Assembly (NCBI GenBank): GCA_903890485.1
Contig: CAITBM010000009.1
Span: forward strand, 1 to 64,000
Direction: 5' to 3'
DNA length: 64,000 nucleotides
Origin: an uncultured Opitutaceae bacterium
Lineage (GTDB): Bacteria > Verrucomicrobiota > Verrucomicrobiia > Opitutales > Opitutaceae
A program made the translations under genes and the position numbers. The notes beneath the pieces were generated by a model. It was not told the origin of the DNA. It made no database searches and saw only the letters and a list, made by a program, of their open reading frames with translations. Positions 44,080 to 53,150 of the stretch are shown here, in pieces (within the stretch, counting starts at the first letter, position 1; the number at the start of each line of letters is the position of its first letter).

Positions 44080-45294
44080 CTAGGCCCCCTGCCCGATCTC
44101 CTGGAGGAGCTTCCCGTACCAGGGGGTCTTCACGTCGAACGGCTTGCCGCCCTTGATCCGCTCGAACTCGATGGCCCGCAGGACGCCCCCGCGGTCCTCG
44201 TCGTGGCCGATCACGCCGCTCTCCCGCCGGAGTGCGCACTCGACCGCCAGGTCGCAGCATCCCTTGATCAGCCTCAGGTCGTCGGGATTCGCCGCGGCCG
44301 CGCGGGCAAAGTAGCCGCTCTTCTGGACCAGCACCTTCTCGGCCCCGATCATCTTGCCGAACTGGTCTCCGAACCACTTGCCCGGGTTGATCGCGTCCAG
44401 CTTCACGTGCCCGAAGGCGTCGCGCGGGACCTCCTGGCCCTTCGCGGTCATCTCGGCCACGATGCTCTCCACGCCCGCGCCCTCGGAAACGAAGAGGTTC
44501 ACGTTGTCCACCCGCGCCATGACAGCCTTCAGGCGCGCGGCCTCGGCAGCGATGTCGAACGCGGACTCGGGGATGTAGACCCCGTGCACCTCGAGTCTCT
44601 CCCGGGAGAGCCCGATGCCCGGGACGAATTCCTGGAGGCTGAGCATCTGGCGGTACTGGCGCGCCGTCGCGGCCGTGAGCCACCCGCAGCTGCGCCCCAT
44701 CACCTCGTGGACGATCAGCATCCGCGGGTTGGCCCCGTGCTCGGCCACGACATTTGAAAAATAGCGGGCACCCTGCTCTGCCGCGGTCCAAGCCCCCAGC
44801 GACTGGCGGATCGGGAATACGTCGTTGTCGATCGTCTTAGGGATGCCGATCACGGTCAGCCCGTACTGGTTTCTGGCGAGGAATGCCGCCAGGTCGGCGG
44901 CCGCCGTATTCGTGTCGTCGCCCCCGATCGTGTGGAGGACGTCGACGCCGTCCTTCACGAGCTGGTCGGCTGCGACCTTCTGCGGGTCCTGCCCTTCCTT
45001 CACCAGGCCCCGCTTCACGCAGTCCTTTACGTTCGTGAGCTTGACCCGGCTGTTGCCGATCGGGCTCCCGCCAAAGCGGTGCAGCAGAGGGGCGCCGGCG
45101 CGCACCTCAGGGGTGACCTTGTAGCTGTCGCCCAGGAGGAGGCCCTTGTAGCCGCTTCGGTAGGCGATGATCTCTATGTCCGGCGCCATCTCGGTGTAGC
45201 GCTCGATCAGCCCGCCGATGGCGGAGCTCAGACACGGTGCGAGGCCGCCGGCTGTGAGAAGGGCGACCTTCTTGGGACGGTTGGAGGTGCTCAT
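44080..45294 (-). CDS. pfp: Pyrophosphate-dependent 6-phosphofructokinase
   Basis: 404 residues. It phosphorylates fructose 6-phosphate in glycolysis, most likely with pyrophosphate. The nucleotide-site motif reads GGDDTNTAAADLA, with Asp127 where ATP enzymes have Gly, and the active site reads PKTIDND with Lys153; both are the marks of PPi-type enzymes. Further matches are MGRSCGWLTAATA and LDAINPGKWFGDQFG. The start context is CCCCCCTTCC-ATG. It lies 121 bases upstream of the epimerase-phosphorylase pair on the same strand, so the products of mannoside phosphorolysis would feed straight into its pathway. Confidence 0.88.
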   Translation of the reverse strand: MSTSNRPKKVALLTAGGLAPCLSSAIGGLIERYTEMAPDIEIIAYRSGYKGLLLGDSYKVTPEVRAGAPLLHRFGGSPIGNSRVKLTNVKDCVKRGLVKEGQDPQKVAADQLVKDGVDVLHTIGGDDTNTAAADLAAFLARNQYGLTVIGIPKTIDNDVFPIRQSLGAWTAAEQGARYFSNVVAEHGANPRMLIVHEVMGRSCGWLTAATARQYRQMLSLQEFVPGIGLSRERLEVHGVYIPESAFDIAAEAARLKAVMARVDNVNLFVSEGAGVESIVAEMTAKGQEVPRDAFGHVKLDAINPGKWFGDQFGKMIGAEKVLVQKSGYFARAAAANPDDLRLIKGCCDLAVECALRRESGVIGHDEDRGGVLRAIEFERIKGGKPFDVKTPWYGKLLQEIGQGA

Positions 45295-45452
45295 GGAAGG
45301 GGGGCCGCGCGGGTGCGCGGTTAGTGGAAAATGTCCCCAATCCGCAGTCCCGTGTCTAGCCGGCAGCCTGCGCATTCGTTGCCAAAAGATGCGCAACGGG
45401 GCCTCCCGAGCTGAAGGCAGTCCCAAGGACGGGAACGGTCTTCCTGCGTAAG

Positions 45453-45482
45453 AATATAATGGTTATAATCTTAACCGCTCAA
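45453..45482 (-). promoter_or_regulatory. Candidate promoter of the phosphofructokinase gene
   Basis: Minus-strand TTGAGC (45482-45477) and TATATT (45458-45453) are separated by 18 bases in an AT-rich patch between the tRNA and the phosphofructokinase gene. The implied leader is about 150 bases. Confidence 0.4.
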
Positions 45483-45511
45483 ATTCGAGCGTCCCTGCAG
45501 GCCTTGTAAAG

Positions 45512-45587
<76 letters not shown>

Positions 45588-45608
45588 GTCTAAAGACGAA
45601 AGGGCGCT

Positions 45609-45636
45609 ATTACGTAGCCGTTAGAGGGAGTGACAA
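45609..45636 (-). promoter_or_regulatory. Candidate promoter of tRNA-Phe
   Basis: Minus-strand TTGTCA (45636-45631) and CGTAAT (45614-45609) with 16 bases between, about 20 bases before the mature tRNA 5' end. Confidence 0.4.
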
Positions 45637-45678
45637 GCAATTTCGCCGGCACCGCCGGGCGCATACAAAAAGCGGTGG

Positions 45679-48138
45679 CTAATCCGCCTCGGCAATCACG
45701 TTTCGAATGACGGCGGCCAACTCGGAGATGTCGTAGGGCTTGGCCACCATGCCCCGGAACCCGTGCTTGCGAAAGTCCGACATCGCCAGGTCGCTCGAGT
45801 AGCCGCTGGAGACGATCGCCTTCACCTTCGGGTCAATCCCCCTGAGCACGGAGATAGCCTCCTTGCCGCCCATGCCGCCAGGAATAGTCAGGTCCATCAC
45901 GACGACGCTGAAGGGGCGACCCTCCTTCATGGCCTTTTGGTAGTGGTCGACCGCCGCCTTGCCGTCCAAGACGGCATCCACCTCGTAGCCCATCCGCTTC
46001 ATCAGCCTCTCGGCCATCCTGAGGATGGGCTCCTCGTCGTCCATGAAGAGCACGCGGCCCTTCGAGCCCTGGCCGTCGAAGGCCTTCGGTGCCGCGGGCC
46101 TTGGCTGGGCGACCTTGGCCGCAGGCAGCCAGAAGGTGAACGTCGTGCCCCGCCCGACCACCGATTGGACCTCGATGTGGCCTTGGTGACGGCGGATGAT
46201 CGAAAAAACCGTGGCCAGCCCCAATCCATGGCCCTGGAGCTTGGTGGTGAAATACGGATCGAAGATCTTGGGCAGATGCTCCGCGGCAATCCCTTCACCG
46301 GTGTCGGCGACGGCGATCTTCACGTAATCCCCACCGGAAAGCACCGGATGCGCGCCGGGGGCCACGCGCTCGTTGGAGGCGCTCACCCGAAGCATCCCGC
46401 CCGAGGGCATGGCCTGGGTGGCGTTGATCACCAAGTTTTGGATCACCTGGCTGATTTGGGCCTTGTCGACGTCGGCCGCCCAGAGGTCGTCGGGCATCGC
46501 AAACTCGGTGAGGACCCCGGATCCGCGCTGTGAGAAGGTCGCGGCCTCCTTCACAACCTCGTTGAGGTGGACGGCGGTGCGCACGGGATCGCCGCCCTTG
46601 GCGAAGGTTAAGAGCTGCAGCGTGAGTTCGGCCGCCCGCTTGGTCGCCCCCACGGCCTCGTCTACCAGCACCATCTGGCTCGGCGCCCCGGCCAGGTCCA
46701 GCTGCAGGAGCGAGAGGTTGCTCAGGATCGCCGTCAGGATGTTGTTGAAGTCGTGGGCGATACCCCCGGCCAGTATGCCCACGGACTCCATCTTTGCCGC
46801 GTTCTGGAGCGTCTCCTCCATCCGGTGGCGCTCGGTGATGTCGCGGAAGACGAGGACGGCTCCTATCCGCCTGCTCAAGGCGTCCGCAACGGGAACGAGG
46901 CGACCCTCGACCAGGCGAATGCGGTCCGAGCGGCCCTTCAACACCGTCTGCGCCGGCAGATCCGAAGGGAGGCCCCCTTCAAGGACCTCCTTTACCGGGA
47001 GCGGGGTCTCCGCCCCCCCCGCGGCGCTCCTCAGGGCGCACACCTCGCGCACATCCCGGCCGACCGCCTCCAACGCGTTCCATTGGGTCAGGTCGGCCGA
47101 GGCTCTGTTCATGAAGAGCACGCGGCCGAGGGCATCCATCGTGATGACCCCCTCGCTCATGCTCCCGAGGGTGACGGCGAGTCGCTCCTTCTCCGCGGCC
47201 AGCGCCAGCTCAGCCTCGCGCCGTGCCGTGATGTCGACGATGACACCTACCAGGTTCCAATTGCCTGGGCCGACATGCGAAATCGACACGTTCTCATGGA
47301 CCATGAAGGTGTTGCCGTTGCTGACCACGTGGTACTCCTGCTCATAGTCGGGCCGTCCCTCCCGGAGTGCCCGGCGAAGGGTCTTGGTGATTTGGTCCCA
47401 CTCGGGGACCAATGACTCAGACCACAGCTTGTCGGGTTTTGGGACAAAGTTCTGCCCAAAGATCTTCCGGTAAAGGACGGAGGGAGGGATGAACATCCTC
47501 CACTTTAGGCCCGTGTCGACGTCGCCTGTGACCTCGGCCTGCCAGATCAGGCATTCGGCTCCGCGGAGAATCTGGCCAAGTTGGCCCTCGGTCGTGCGCC
47601 TGGCCTCCTCGGCCTCGCGGCGCTTGGTGACGTCGGTGACCACCCCCGCCAGGTTCCATTCGTTCGGCCCGGCCGGACGAATGAGGACTTCCTCGCTCAG
47701 CCAGTGGAGGCCGTCCGTGCCAATGATCCGGAACTCATGCTGGTAGCCGCTTGCCCCTTCCGAGAGCGCCTTTCGGGCGCGCAATTCCATCGCCTCGTGG
47801 TCGGGCGACAGCTCGTCTTTCCAGAGCCAGCCTTTCTCGATCAGCGAGGCGAGCTGGAAGATGGGATTTTCACGGAGCTGGGGCGGAGTCCTGATCTCCC
47901 AGTGGATCCGGCCGGTATCCTCGGCCCTCCTCACCTTGGCCCACCACAGGAGCACGTTTGACCTGTCGATCGTGTCGAGGATCAGGTGGTAGTTCTCCTT
48001 CATTGCCGCGCTCGCAGGGTCCTCGGCAGGCTTGCGGCGCGCCACAAGGCGGCCCATGGCGTAGGCCCCGCACGCGAGCCCAAGAGCCGCCGCGACTGCC
48101 AAACCCGCCAGAGAAGCTGCTATTTCGGCTAGGGGCAT
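45679..48138 (-). CDS. Hybrid sensor histidine kinase with PAS domains and receiver
   Basis: 819 residues. One N-terminal membrane span (about 5-33) anchors it. Three PAS-type domains follow (about 50-175, 185-310, 320-445), the first two similar to each other ([20 protein letters not shown] and [20 protein letters not shown]). HisKA has the phospho-accepting His462 in [11 protein letters not shown], and the ATPase domain shows [20 protein letters not shown] and GHGLGLATV. The C-terminal receiver (about 694-815) has DD at its start, Asp749 in [10 protein letters not shown] and Lys in VAKPYD. The input is unknown; there is no large periplasmic sensor, so it probably senses cytoplasmic or membrane signals. 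No partner regulator is adjacent. Confidence 0.92.
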   Translation of the reverse strand: MPLAEIAASLAGLAVAAALGLACGAYAMGRLVARRKPAEDPASAAMKENYHLILDTIDRSNVLLWWAKVRRAEDTGRIHWEIRTPPQLRENPIFQLASLIEKGWLWKDELSPDHEAMELRARKALSEGASGYQHEFRIIGTDGLHWLSEEVLIRPAGPNEWNLAGVVTDVTKRREAEEARRTTEGQLGQILRGAECLIWQAEVTGDVDTGLKWRMFIPPSVLYRKIFGQNFVPKPDKLWSESLVPEWDQITKTLRRALREGRPDYEQEYHVVSNGNTFMVHENVSISHVGPGNWNLVGVIVDITARREAELALAAEKERLAVTLGSMSEGVITMDALGRVLFMNRASADLTQWNALEAVGRDVREVCALRSAAGGAETPLPVKEVLEGGLPSDLPAQTVLKGRSDRIRLVEGRLVPVADALSRRIGAVLVFRDITERHRMEETLQNAAKMESVGILAGGIAHDFNNILTAILSNLSLLQLDLAGAPSQMVLVDEAVGATKRAAELTLQLLTFAKGGDPVRTAVHLNEVVKEAATFSQRGSGVLTEFAMPDDLWAADVDKAQISQVIQNLVINATQAMPSGGMLRVSASNERVAPGAHPVLSGGDYVKIAVADTGEGIAAEHLPKIFDPYFTTKLQGHGLGLATVFSIIRRHQGHIEVQSVVGRGTTFTFWLPAAKVAQPRPAAPKAFDGQGSKGRVLFMDDEEPILRMAERLMKRMGYEVDAVLDGKAAVDHYQKAMKEGRPFSVVVMDLTIPGGMGGKEAISVLRGIDPKVKAIVSSGYSSDLAMSDFRKHGFRGMVAKPYDISELAAVIRNVIAEAD

Positions 48139-48280
48139 TCAGGGGTTGGGTTCGGGTCGGCTCCTCCACGGGTTGCCCCGCATCGGGCCCATCCTTCATT
48201 TATCGATCCGCCGTGGAGAATCTCCAGCCCAATTCACAAGCTCTGGCGGGGTTTGCACCCCATTGCCCGGTCGTACGGAT

Positions 48281-48760
48281 CTACTCTTCGCCTTCTAGGT
48301 AATGGGCAGGGACCGCGCGGATGACCGCTTTTCCCGGTGATCGGATCATCCACTTCTGGCTGTCGGGATAGTGGCAGGTCTCCCCTAAGGGATTGTCCGC
48401 CAAGACGTAAAGCACGAGGTCTGTGTCGGGGTCGCTGGTGATCTGATGGGGAACGCCGGGTTCAAAGAGGAAAGCGTCGCCTGCGCCAATCGGCGTCACG
48501 CCGTCGGGATCCCGAGCGAAACCCTTGCCCGAGATCACATGGTAGAACTCCCACTGCGCACTGTGCGAATGATAGGGGCAAACGGACTTGCCCGCGGGTA
48601 TGCGGCAGATCTCGACATCGAAGGGGTGCCGCTTGACGAGGTCGGTCGAGTCGGGCTGCCGGCCAAGGGCCAGGGAGAGATTCTTGTCTGCGGATGCGAA
48701 CGTGCCCTTGGGCGAGGCCCAAACCTCCTCGGCCATGGCGTTGCTGTTGACCTTCTTCAT
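48281..48760 (-). CDS. Cupin-domain protein
   Basis: 159 residues from ATCACCCC-ATG. A single cupin_2 barrel carries the metal-binding pattern PYHSHSAQWEFYHVISGKG and the second motif DAFLFEPGVPHQI. Such proteins bind a metal and a small ligand, sometimes as isomerases or dioxygenases; no specific reaction can be assigned. It begins 16 bases after the small two-span membrane protein gene and is probably co-transcribed with it. Downstream lie about 140 bases without features before the kinase gene. Confidence 0.75.
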   Translation of the reverse strand: MKKVNSNAMAEEVWASPKGTFASADKNLSLALGRQPDSTDLVKRHPFDVEICRIPAGKSVCPYHSHSAQWEFYHVISGKGFARDPDGVTPIGAGDAFLFEPGVPHQITSDPDTDLVLYVLADNPLGETCHYPDSQKWMIRSPGKAVIRAVPAHYLEGEE

Positions 48761-48776
48761 GGGGTGATCGGGCCGC

Positions 48777-49121
48777 CTAGGTGTCCTCGTCGATGTGGAA
48801 CGCGTGGATGATCCGGTGAAACACGGGGGCAAGGACGATCCCGACAGCCGAAAGGAAGACAACTCCGCTGAACAGAGCGTAGAACGTCGCGAACAGCTTG
48901 GAAGCGCTGTCCTTCATCGGGTCGACGGGGCCCATCCCCGTGAGGATCATCGCCGCGTTCAGGAGCGCGTCGACCCACGGCAGGCCGGCGATCACATGGT
49001 AGCCTGCGGTGCCGGCGACAAGCGCGAGGGAAACGATGCCCAACGTGACAGCCAGGGAGGCGGCCAGTCTCTTTGCAAACCGGGGCCACGGGAGGAGTTT
49101 GTCGGATTTCTTTTCGAACAT
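48777..49121 (-). CDS. Small two-span membrane protein with ion-channel-like pore segment
   Basis: 114 residues with two clear membrane spans (ASLAVTLGIVSLALVAGTAGY and the segment ending VVFLSAVGIVLAPVFH). Between them lies AMILTGMGPVDPMKD, in the place and style of the pore loop of two-span potassium channels, but with TGMGP instead of TVGYG. It has the layout of a channel-like family whose transport activity is not established. It lies just upstream of the cupin gene. Confidence 0.6.
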   Translation of the reverse strand: MFEKKSDKLLPWPRFAKRLAASLAVTLGIVSLALVAGTAGYHVIAGLPWVDALLNAAMILTGMGPVDPMKDSASKLFATFYALFSGVVFLSAVGIVLAPVFHRIIHAFHIDEDT

Positions 49122-49221
49122 GGACGTGGGTACAAGCGATCCCTGCTAGGGATGGCAGGAGAACCGCGCGTCGGCAAAGGGATAGTTGCGCGCCATCGAC
49201 ACCGTGTCCGAGGACTGCAGC

Positions 49222-50331
49222 CTAGCCGACGGCGGGGGCAAACGGCCGCGGGAGATGCCCCGGGCGGTAGCACCAGTGCCAGGGCTCGTAGGCGACCGCG
49301 TGGCGGTTGCCCCGGGGATAGGTCAGGGAGAACCCGAACCGTCCCGCATTCTGGACCAGCCAAGAAAACTCCCGGGTTGTCTCGAATTGCTCAGTCAGGC
49401 CGGTGTGCCCCGGTGACCCCAGGTCGACCGCCAGGCCCGTGTGATGCTCGCTAAACCCCGGGTAGGCGCTCGTCCGAAGCACGGCCTCAAGGCTTTCGCC
49501 CCGGCGAAGCTTGGCGGCCACGATCTCCCGTTGCCGCTCGAAGCTCCGGAACGAGGAGACCAGGAGGAGCGCAAGGCCGTCGGCACCCGCGGCCGCGTGC
49601 AGGGCGCGCCACGCGACAGCCGCCTTCGGCGAGAGCCGCGCCTCTCGGCCGTTCACGTCGAGGCCGATCGGATCAAGCCGCAGGGTCTCGGCTTGCCTGG
49701 GCATCCGATCGAGATACCCCGAGGGAACGGGCGGAAGCCCAGCGGCGGCCCCGGCGGGCGTGTCTTCCAGGGGAAATTCAAGCGAATAGAGGAGTCGCGG
49801 TTGGTCGCTTCCCGGCATCGCGATTTCCCGCTCAAGGCGAAGCCCCAGCTTTTGGAGCAGCGCCTGGGACCTCGCGTTCTCGCTGGTGGTGATGCCGTGC
49901 ACCCGGACAAGCCCAAGCCGGGAGCGTCCGTAGGCGAGCACGGCGGAGGCCGATTCGAACACGTAGCCCTGTCCGCCGTGGCAATCCAGGAACGCGAAGC
50001 CGATGTCGGGGTGGGCCAGGAACTCCCTCTTCACGAATCCACAGATGCCGAGGCTCTCGCCCGTAGCCCGGAGCTGGACGACGTAGAGGCCGTACCCGTG
50101 CACGTCGTAGCTTGAGACGAGCTTCTCGGCGATGTAGGCGGGCGCCTGCTGGGGCGTCCGGATGCCGCGGTCCCCGATGTTTTGGATGAATGAAGGTTCG
50201 TTGAGGAGCTCGCAGACAAAGTCGGCGTCCTCGGGCCCAACGAGCCGCAGCGTGAGCCGAGGAGTCTCTAGAAGGCAGCCCCCGGGCTGGGGTTCGACGA
50301 CCTTGCCCGCAGGGTCTGACGGCAAGGTCAT
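49222..50331 (-). CDS. GNAT acetyltransferase fused to VanY-type D-Ala-D-Ala carboxypeptidase
   Basis: 369 residues with two enzymes in one chain. Residues about 22-190 are a RimJ/RimL-type GNAT domain (LETPRLTLRLVGPEDADFVC, GYGLYVVQLRATGESLGICG, TTSENARSQALLQKLGL). Residues about 230-355 are a VanY peptidase with SSFRSFERQREIV, the zinc motif SEHHTGLAVDLG (His296, Asp303) and EPWHW (His352). There is no signal peptide, so the peptidase would face the cytoplasm unless exported by another route; recycling of muropeptides is possible. The start overlaps the MOSC gene stop as ATGA, giving tight coupling. Confidence 0.82.
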   Translation of the reverse strand: MTLPSDPAGKVVEPQPGGCLLETPRLTLRLVGPEDADFVCELLNEPSFIQNIGDRGIRTPQQAPAYIAEKLVSSYDVHGYGLYVVQLRATGESLGICGFVKREFLAHPDIGFAFLDCHGGQGYVFESASAVLAYGRSRLGLVRVHGITTSENARSQALLQKLGLRLEREIAMPGSDQPRLLYSLEFPLEDTPAGAAAGLPPVPSGYLDRMPRQAETLRLDPIGLDVNGREARLSPKAAVAWRALHAAAGADGLALLLVSSFRSFERQREIVAAKLRRGESLEAVLRTSAYPGFSEHHTGLAVDLGSPGHTGLTEQFETTREFSWLVQNAGRFGFSLTYPRGNRHAVAYEPWHWCYRPGHLPRPFAPAVG

Positions 50332-50789
50332 AGACTCACAATCGGGTCTCCCCTGCGGATAGCGCCCTCGGTGAGGATCTGGGCGCGCAGGCCCCCCTTG
50401 TGCACGAGGCCCTGGAGCGTCTCGGGAAAGCTGGTCTTGGCCAGATAGGAGCACGGCTCGCACAACCTCAGGCCCCGGATCCGCACGGCACCCACCAGAA
50501 ACTCCCGACCGACTAGGCTGTTCAGGTCCACGCCCTGGGTCACGATGTTCCTTCGCGCATGGTATTCCGTAAACGGGAGCCCGCTCTCGGCGCGGAAACG
50601 GTCAACGTTTTCCTTCTCGATGAAGGTGATCTCAAAGTCCGGCTTCTGGGGCTTGGGCGAGAAGGTCCCCGTTCCCTCAAAGTACCGGTCCCCCTCGAGC
50701 CCCCTGCCCGGCACTGCGCGCACCTCGGCCCGCGCCTCCATCGGGGAGAGCGGGGCCCGGGAAATCAGGATCTCGACAACGGAGGACAT
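50328..50789 (-). CDS. MOSC-domain protein
   Basis: 153 residues forming a stand-alone MOSC domain, as in the C-terminus of molybdenum-cofactor sulfurase and in YiiM/YuaD-type proteins. Visible features are GLEGDRYFEGTG, HARRNIVTQGVDLNSLVGREF and RIRGLRLCEPC with Cys110 and Cys113. Likely involved in sulfur transfer or Moco-related redox; the partner enzyme is not in the window. It is the first gene of a coupled pair with the GNAT-VanY fusion. Confidence 0.85.
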   Translation of the reverse strand: MSSVVEILISRAPLSPMEARAEVRAVPGRGLEGDRYFEGTGTFSPKPQKPDFEITFIEKENVDRFRAESGLPFTEYHARRNIVTQGVDLNSLVGREFLVGAVRIRGLRLCEPCSYLAKTSFPETLQGLVHKGGLRAQILTEGAIRRGDPIVSL

Positions 50790-50850
50790 GAGTAGGACCA
50801 GAAATTGACCGCGACGGCGTGGGTGCGCAAACGGTCGGAACCCAGGGGGT

Positions 50851-51411
50851 TCACGGCGGCGGCGCCTCCTGCGCTCTAGGGAGGTTCAGGGCGGCCACAA
50901 TGGCCAGCGCGGAATCGCGGGCGCTCGTCAGGGAGGAATCCAGGGCAAGCTCGGACGCAATCGCGGGGTATTCGAATGCCCCCTCGGCCCTCAGGCGCCG
51001 GTACGCCTCAAGCGAGGCCAGCTTGCGAAACGCCCGCCTGGATTCCGACTCGATCCGGCGCTCGATCTCCTCCTCGGGGCATTCGATTGAGACAAAGGTG
51101 ACCCGCCCCCCGCGGGAAGTAACCTGCGCCCTGAGCGTGGCCGGAAAGGAAGGATTCACGGTGCGTTCCGGGTTGAACGTGAAGATGAACGAGGTTCCCG
51201 CGGAAACGGCATCGGCCATGACCTCGAGCCAGATGCGTTCCCTGTGGCGCACAAATTCCGGGCTCCCGAAGGGAAAGAGCGAGAGCAGGAGGTCGACGGT
51301 GAGGTGATTGTGGAAAAGGCCGAGTCCGGTGATCCGGGAAAGTTCCCGGGCAATCGTGTACTTGCCCGCGGCCCCCGGACCGTGGAGCACAATGATCCTG
51401 GCGGTTTCCAT
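50851..51411 (-). CDS. P-loop kinase-like protein (chloramphenicol phosphotransferase/shikimate-kinase-like)
   Basis: 186 residues. The N-terminal Walker A reads HGPGAAGKYTIARELS, common in small P-loop kinases of this type, followed by HNHLTVDLL. A C-terminal helical section has EIERRIESESRRAFRKL, possibly the lid. It probably phosphorylates a small molecule; the substrate is unknown. The start is just before this motif; the frame continues upstream but overlaps the neighbouring small gene. The upstream context is CACCCTGAAC-ATG. Confidence 0.75.
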   Translation of the reverse strand: METARIIVLHGPGAAGKYTIARELSRITGLGLFHNHLTVDLLLSLFPFGSPEFVRHRERIWLEVMADAVSAGTSFIFTFNPERTVNPSFPATLRAQVTSRGGRVTFVSIECPEEEIERRIESESRRAFRKLASLEAYRRLRAEGAFEYPAIASELALDSSLTSARDSALAIVAALNLPRAQEAPPP

Positions 51412-51437
51412 GTTCAGGGTGCGGACATCCTGCGCGC

Positions 51438-51707
51438 TCAGTGCAGGGGCTCCCCTTTCTTGGCGACCACCAGCCCAAGGGCCATCGTCAGGCAAAACGC
51501 GTAGAGCAGGAAATAAAGGGGGCTTCGACCGTGCATGAACGGAGCGGGGCCGAGGATCAGAGCGAAGTAGACAGCGAGCACCACCCATCCCTGCCAGCGT
51601 ACCGGCAAGCCCCATCCTGGAAGGAATCGCCGCGCGGGAAACCACCAGGTTCCCTGAAGAATGTGCGGCTCCTTCGTCGCATCAGCGCCTGGTTCAGCGG
51701 GGTTCAT
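51438..51707 (-). CDS. Small membrane protein, unknown function
   Basis: 89 residues with two hydrophobic spans (WQGWVVLAVYFALILGPAPF and LYFLLYAFCLTMALGLVVA) and an ending KKGEPLH. Proteins with a similar RWQGWVV opening and KKGEP ending are common in bacteria but lack a known role. It ends 26 bases before the P-loop kinase gene on the same strand. A GTG five codons upstream is an alternative start. The ~195 bases between it and rhaT contain nothing I can identify. Confidence 0.6.
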   Translation of the reverse strand: MNPAEPGADATKEPHILQGTWWFPARRFLPGWGLPVRWQGWVVLAVYFALILGPAPFMHGRSPLYFLLYAFCLTMALGLVVAKKGEPLH

Positions 51708-51902
51708 TCTCGCCGGAGCCACGCAGGCCGCCCGACCCGCAATGGGAAGGGAAATAAAAGGTCCCCTATCGTGGATGCTTTCAGGACGTGGGGAGGAATG
51801 AGGGTGGAGTCCACTGTTCTCCCGCGATTCGTAGCGATCCGAAGTTCGGCGGGCGAACCAAAATTGCCCGGGCCCCCCGCTGAGGTAAAGGCCGGGCGAC
51901 GT

Positions 51903-53036
51903 TTAGTGGCCGACGCCAGCCTTCAAATAGGTCCCGAATCCGATCACGATCGTCGAGAGGATCAGGGTCGCGATGCCACCCGTGATCAGAAGGTGGGCCT
52001 TCTTGCTCGAGCCCTTCCATTCGTGGAACACCCACCCCCACATCGTGGAGAAGATGATGATGCTCGCCATGTGGAGAGTCCACGAGGCGAAGGCGAATTT
52101 GCCCATCTGGGTCTCGCCCATCGTGTAGAAGAAGAACTGGAAGTACCACGTGGTGCCCGCGAGAGCCGACAGAAGGTAGTTCCTTAGGACCGGAACCGAC
52201 AGGTCGGGGGACGCCCCACCCTCTCCGGCAAGGTGCTCGGGGCGCACCCTCGCCGAGAGGTACTGGTAGCCCGTCCTGTTCCTGAAATTGAGGAGCGCGC
52301 ACCAGACAAAGTTCGTCGTGAAGCCGCCCAGGAGCACGATCACGAGCTTCGGGAGGCCCGACCAGAGGGTCGTCGTGCCCGCCGCAAGGCTCGCCGCCCC
52401 GATGGGATTGCCCGCGGTGAGCGCGAATGCAAAGCACGCGCTCATCACCCCGGAGAATGTCGCCACCAGGACGCCCTTCCTGAAGTTGAACTCGGCGATC
52501 GCCTTTTTCTTTTCCTCAAGCGGCATCTCGCGCTCCTTGGTGAGGCCCGCAAAGGCGGCGACGCCGATCCCCAGAAGGCACACGCCGACGCCTGCTAGGG
52601 TGATCTGGCCAGGCGTGCTGGACGCGATCTGCCCCAGGGTCTCGGGAACGGGGATGGTGGCGATGAACGACTTGAAGATCGGCGGAAGGAGCGTCCCAAA
52701 CGCCGCGCAGTATCCGAGCGCCACGCCCATCCCGAGGGACATGCCCAGGTACCGCATCGTGAGGCCAAAGGTGAGGCCTCCGAAACCCCAGAGGGCGCCG
52801 AAGAAATAGGTCCACCAGAGCGTGCTCGCCGACTGCCGGTGAAGGACGCCGGGCAGGTCATTGGTGAGGACAAACGCCAGAACCCACGGGCAGATGATCC
52901 AGGAGAAAAAGCCGCCCACCAGCCAGTAGGTTTCCCAGGACCACTTGCGGACGCCCTTGTAGGGGACATAGAAGGAGCCCGAGGCGAGGCCGCCGAGCCA
53001 GTGGAAGACGACGCCAAGAAAGGGATTGGGGATCAT
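51903..53036 (-). CDS. rhaT: L-rhamnose/proton symporter
   Basis: 377 residues with about ten membrane spans, matching RhaT along its whole length. Typical blocks are FYVPYKGVRKWSWETYWLVG, FFSWIICPWVLAFVL, GLTMRYLGMSLGMGVALGY, FNFRKGVLVATFSGVMSA and LAGTTWYFQFFFYTMGETQM. It brings L-rhamnose into the cytoplasm with protons. It lies 114 bases downstream of rhaA on the same strand. The start is CGCACCCC-ATG. Confidence 0.93.
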   Translation of the reverse strand: MIPNPFLGVVFHWLGGLASGSFYVPYKGVRKWSWETYWLVGGFFSWIICPWVLAFVLTNDLPGVLHRQSASTLWWTYFFGALWGFGGLTFGLTMRYLGMSLGMGVALGYCAAFGTLLPPIFKSFIATIPVPETLGQIASSTPGQITLAGVGVCLLGIGVAAFAGLTKEREMPLEEKKKAIAEFNFRKGVLVATFSGVMSACFAFALTAGNPIGAASLAAGTTTLWSGLPKLVIVLLGGFTTNFVWCALLNFRNRTGYQYLSARVRPEHLAGEGGASPDLSVPVLRNYLLSALAGTTWYFQFFFYTMGETQMGKFAFASWTLHMASIIIFSTMWGWVFHEWKGSSKKAHLLITGGIATLILSTIVIGFGTYLKAGVGH

Positions 53037-53150
53037 GGGGTGCGGGCGGTTGGGGAACCCGGAGGCGGGTGACCCCCGGTGTCGGAAACGGGGCGGGCTA
53101 GGTTAATGGGGAGATCGGGGCCTAGAGGCAATGCTGGGCTCGGCGTGGGT

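Noticed and set aside
45588-45678. Intrinsic terminator after the histidine kinase gene
   Set aside because: Only a four-pair stem before five T can be drawn, which is too weak to call.
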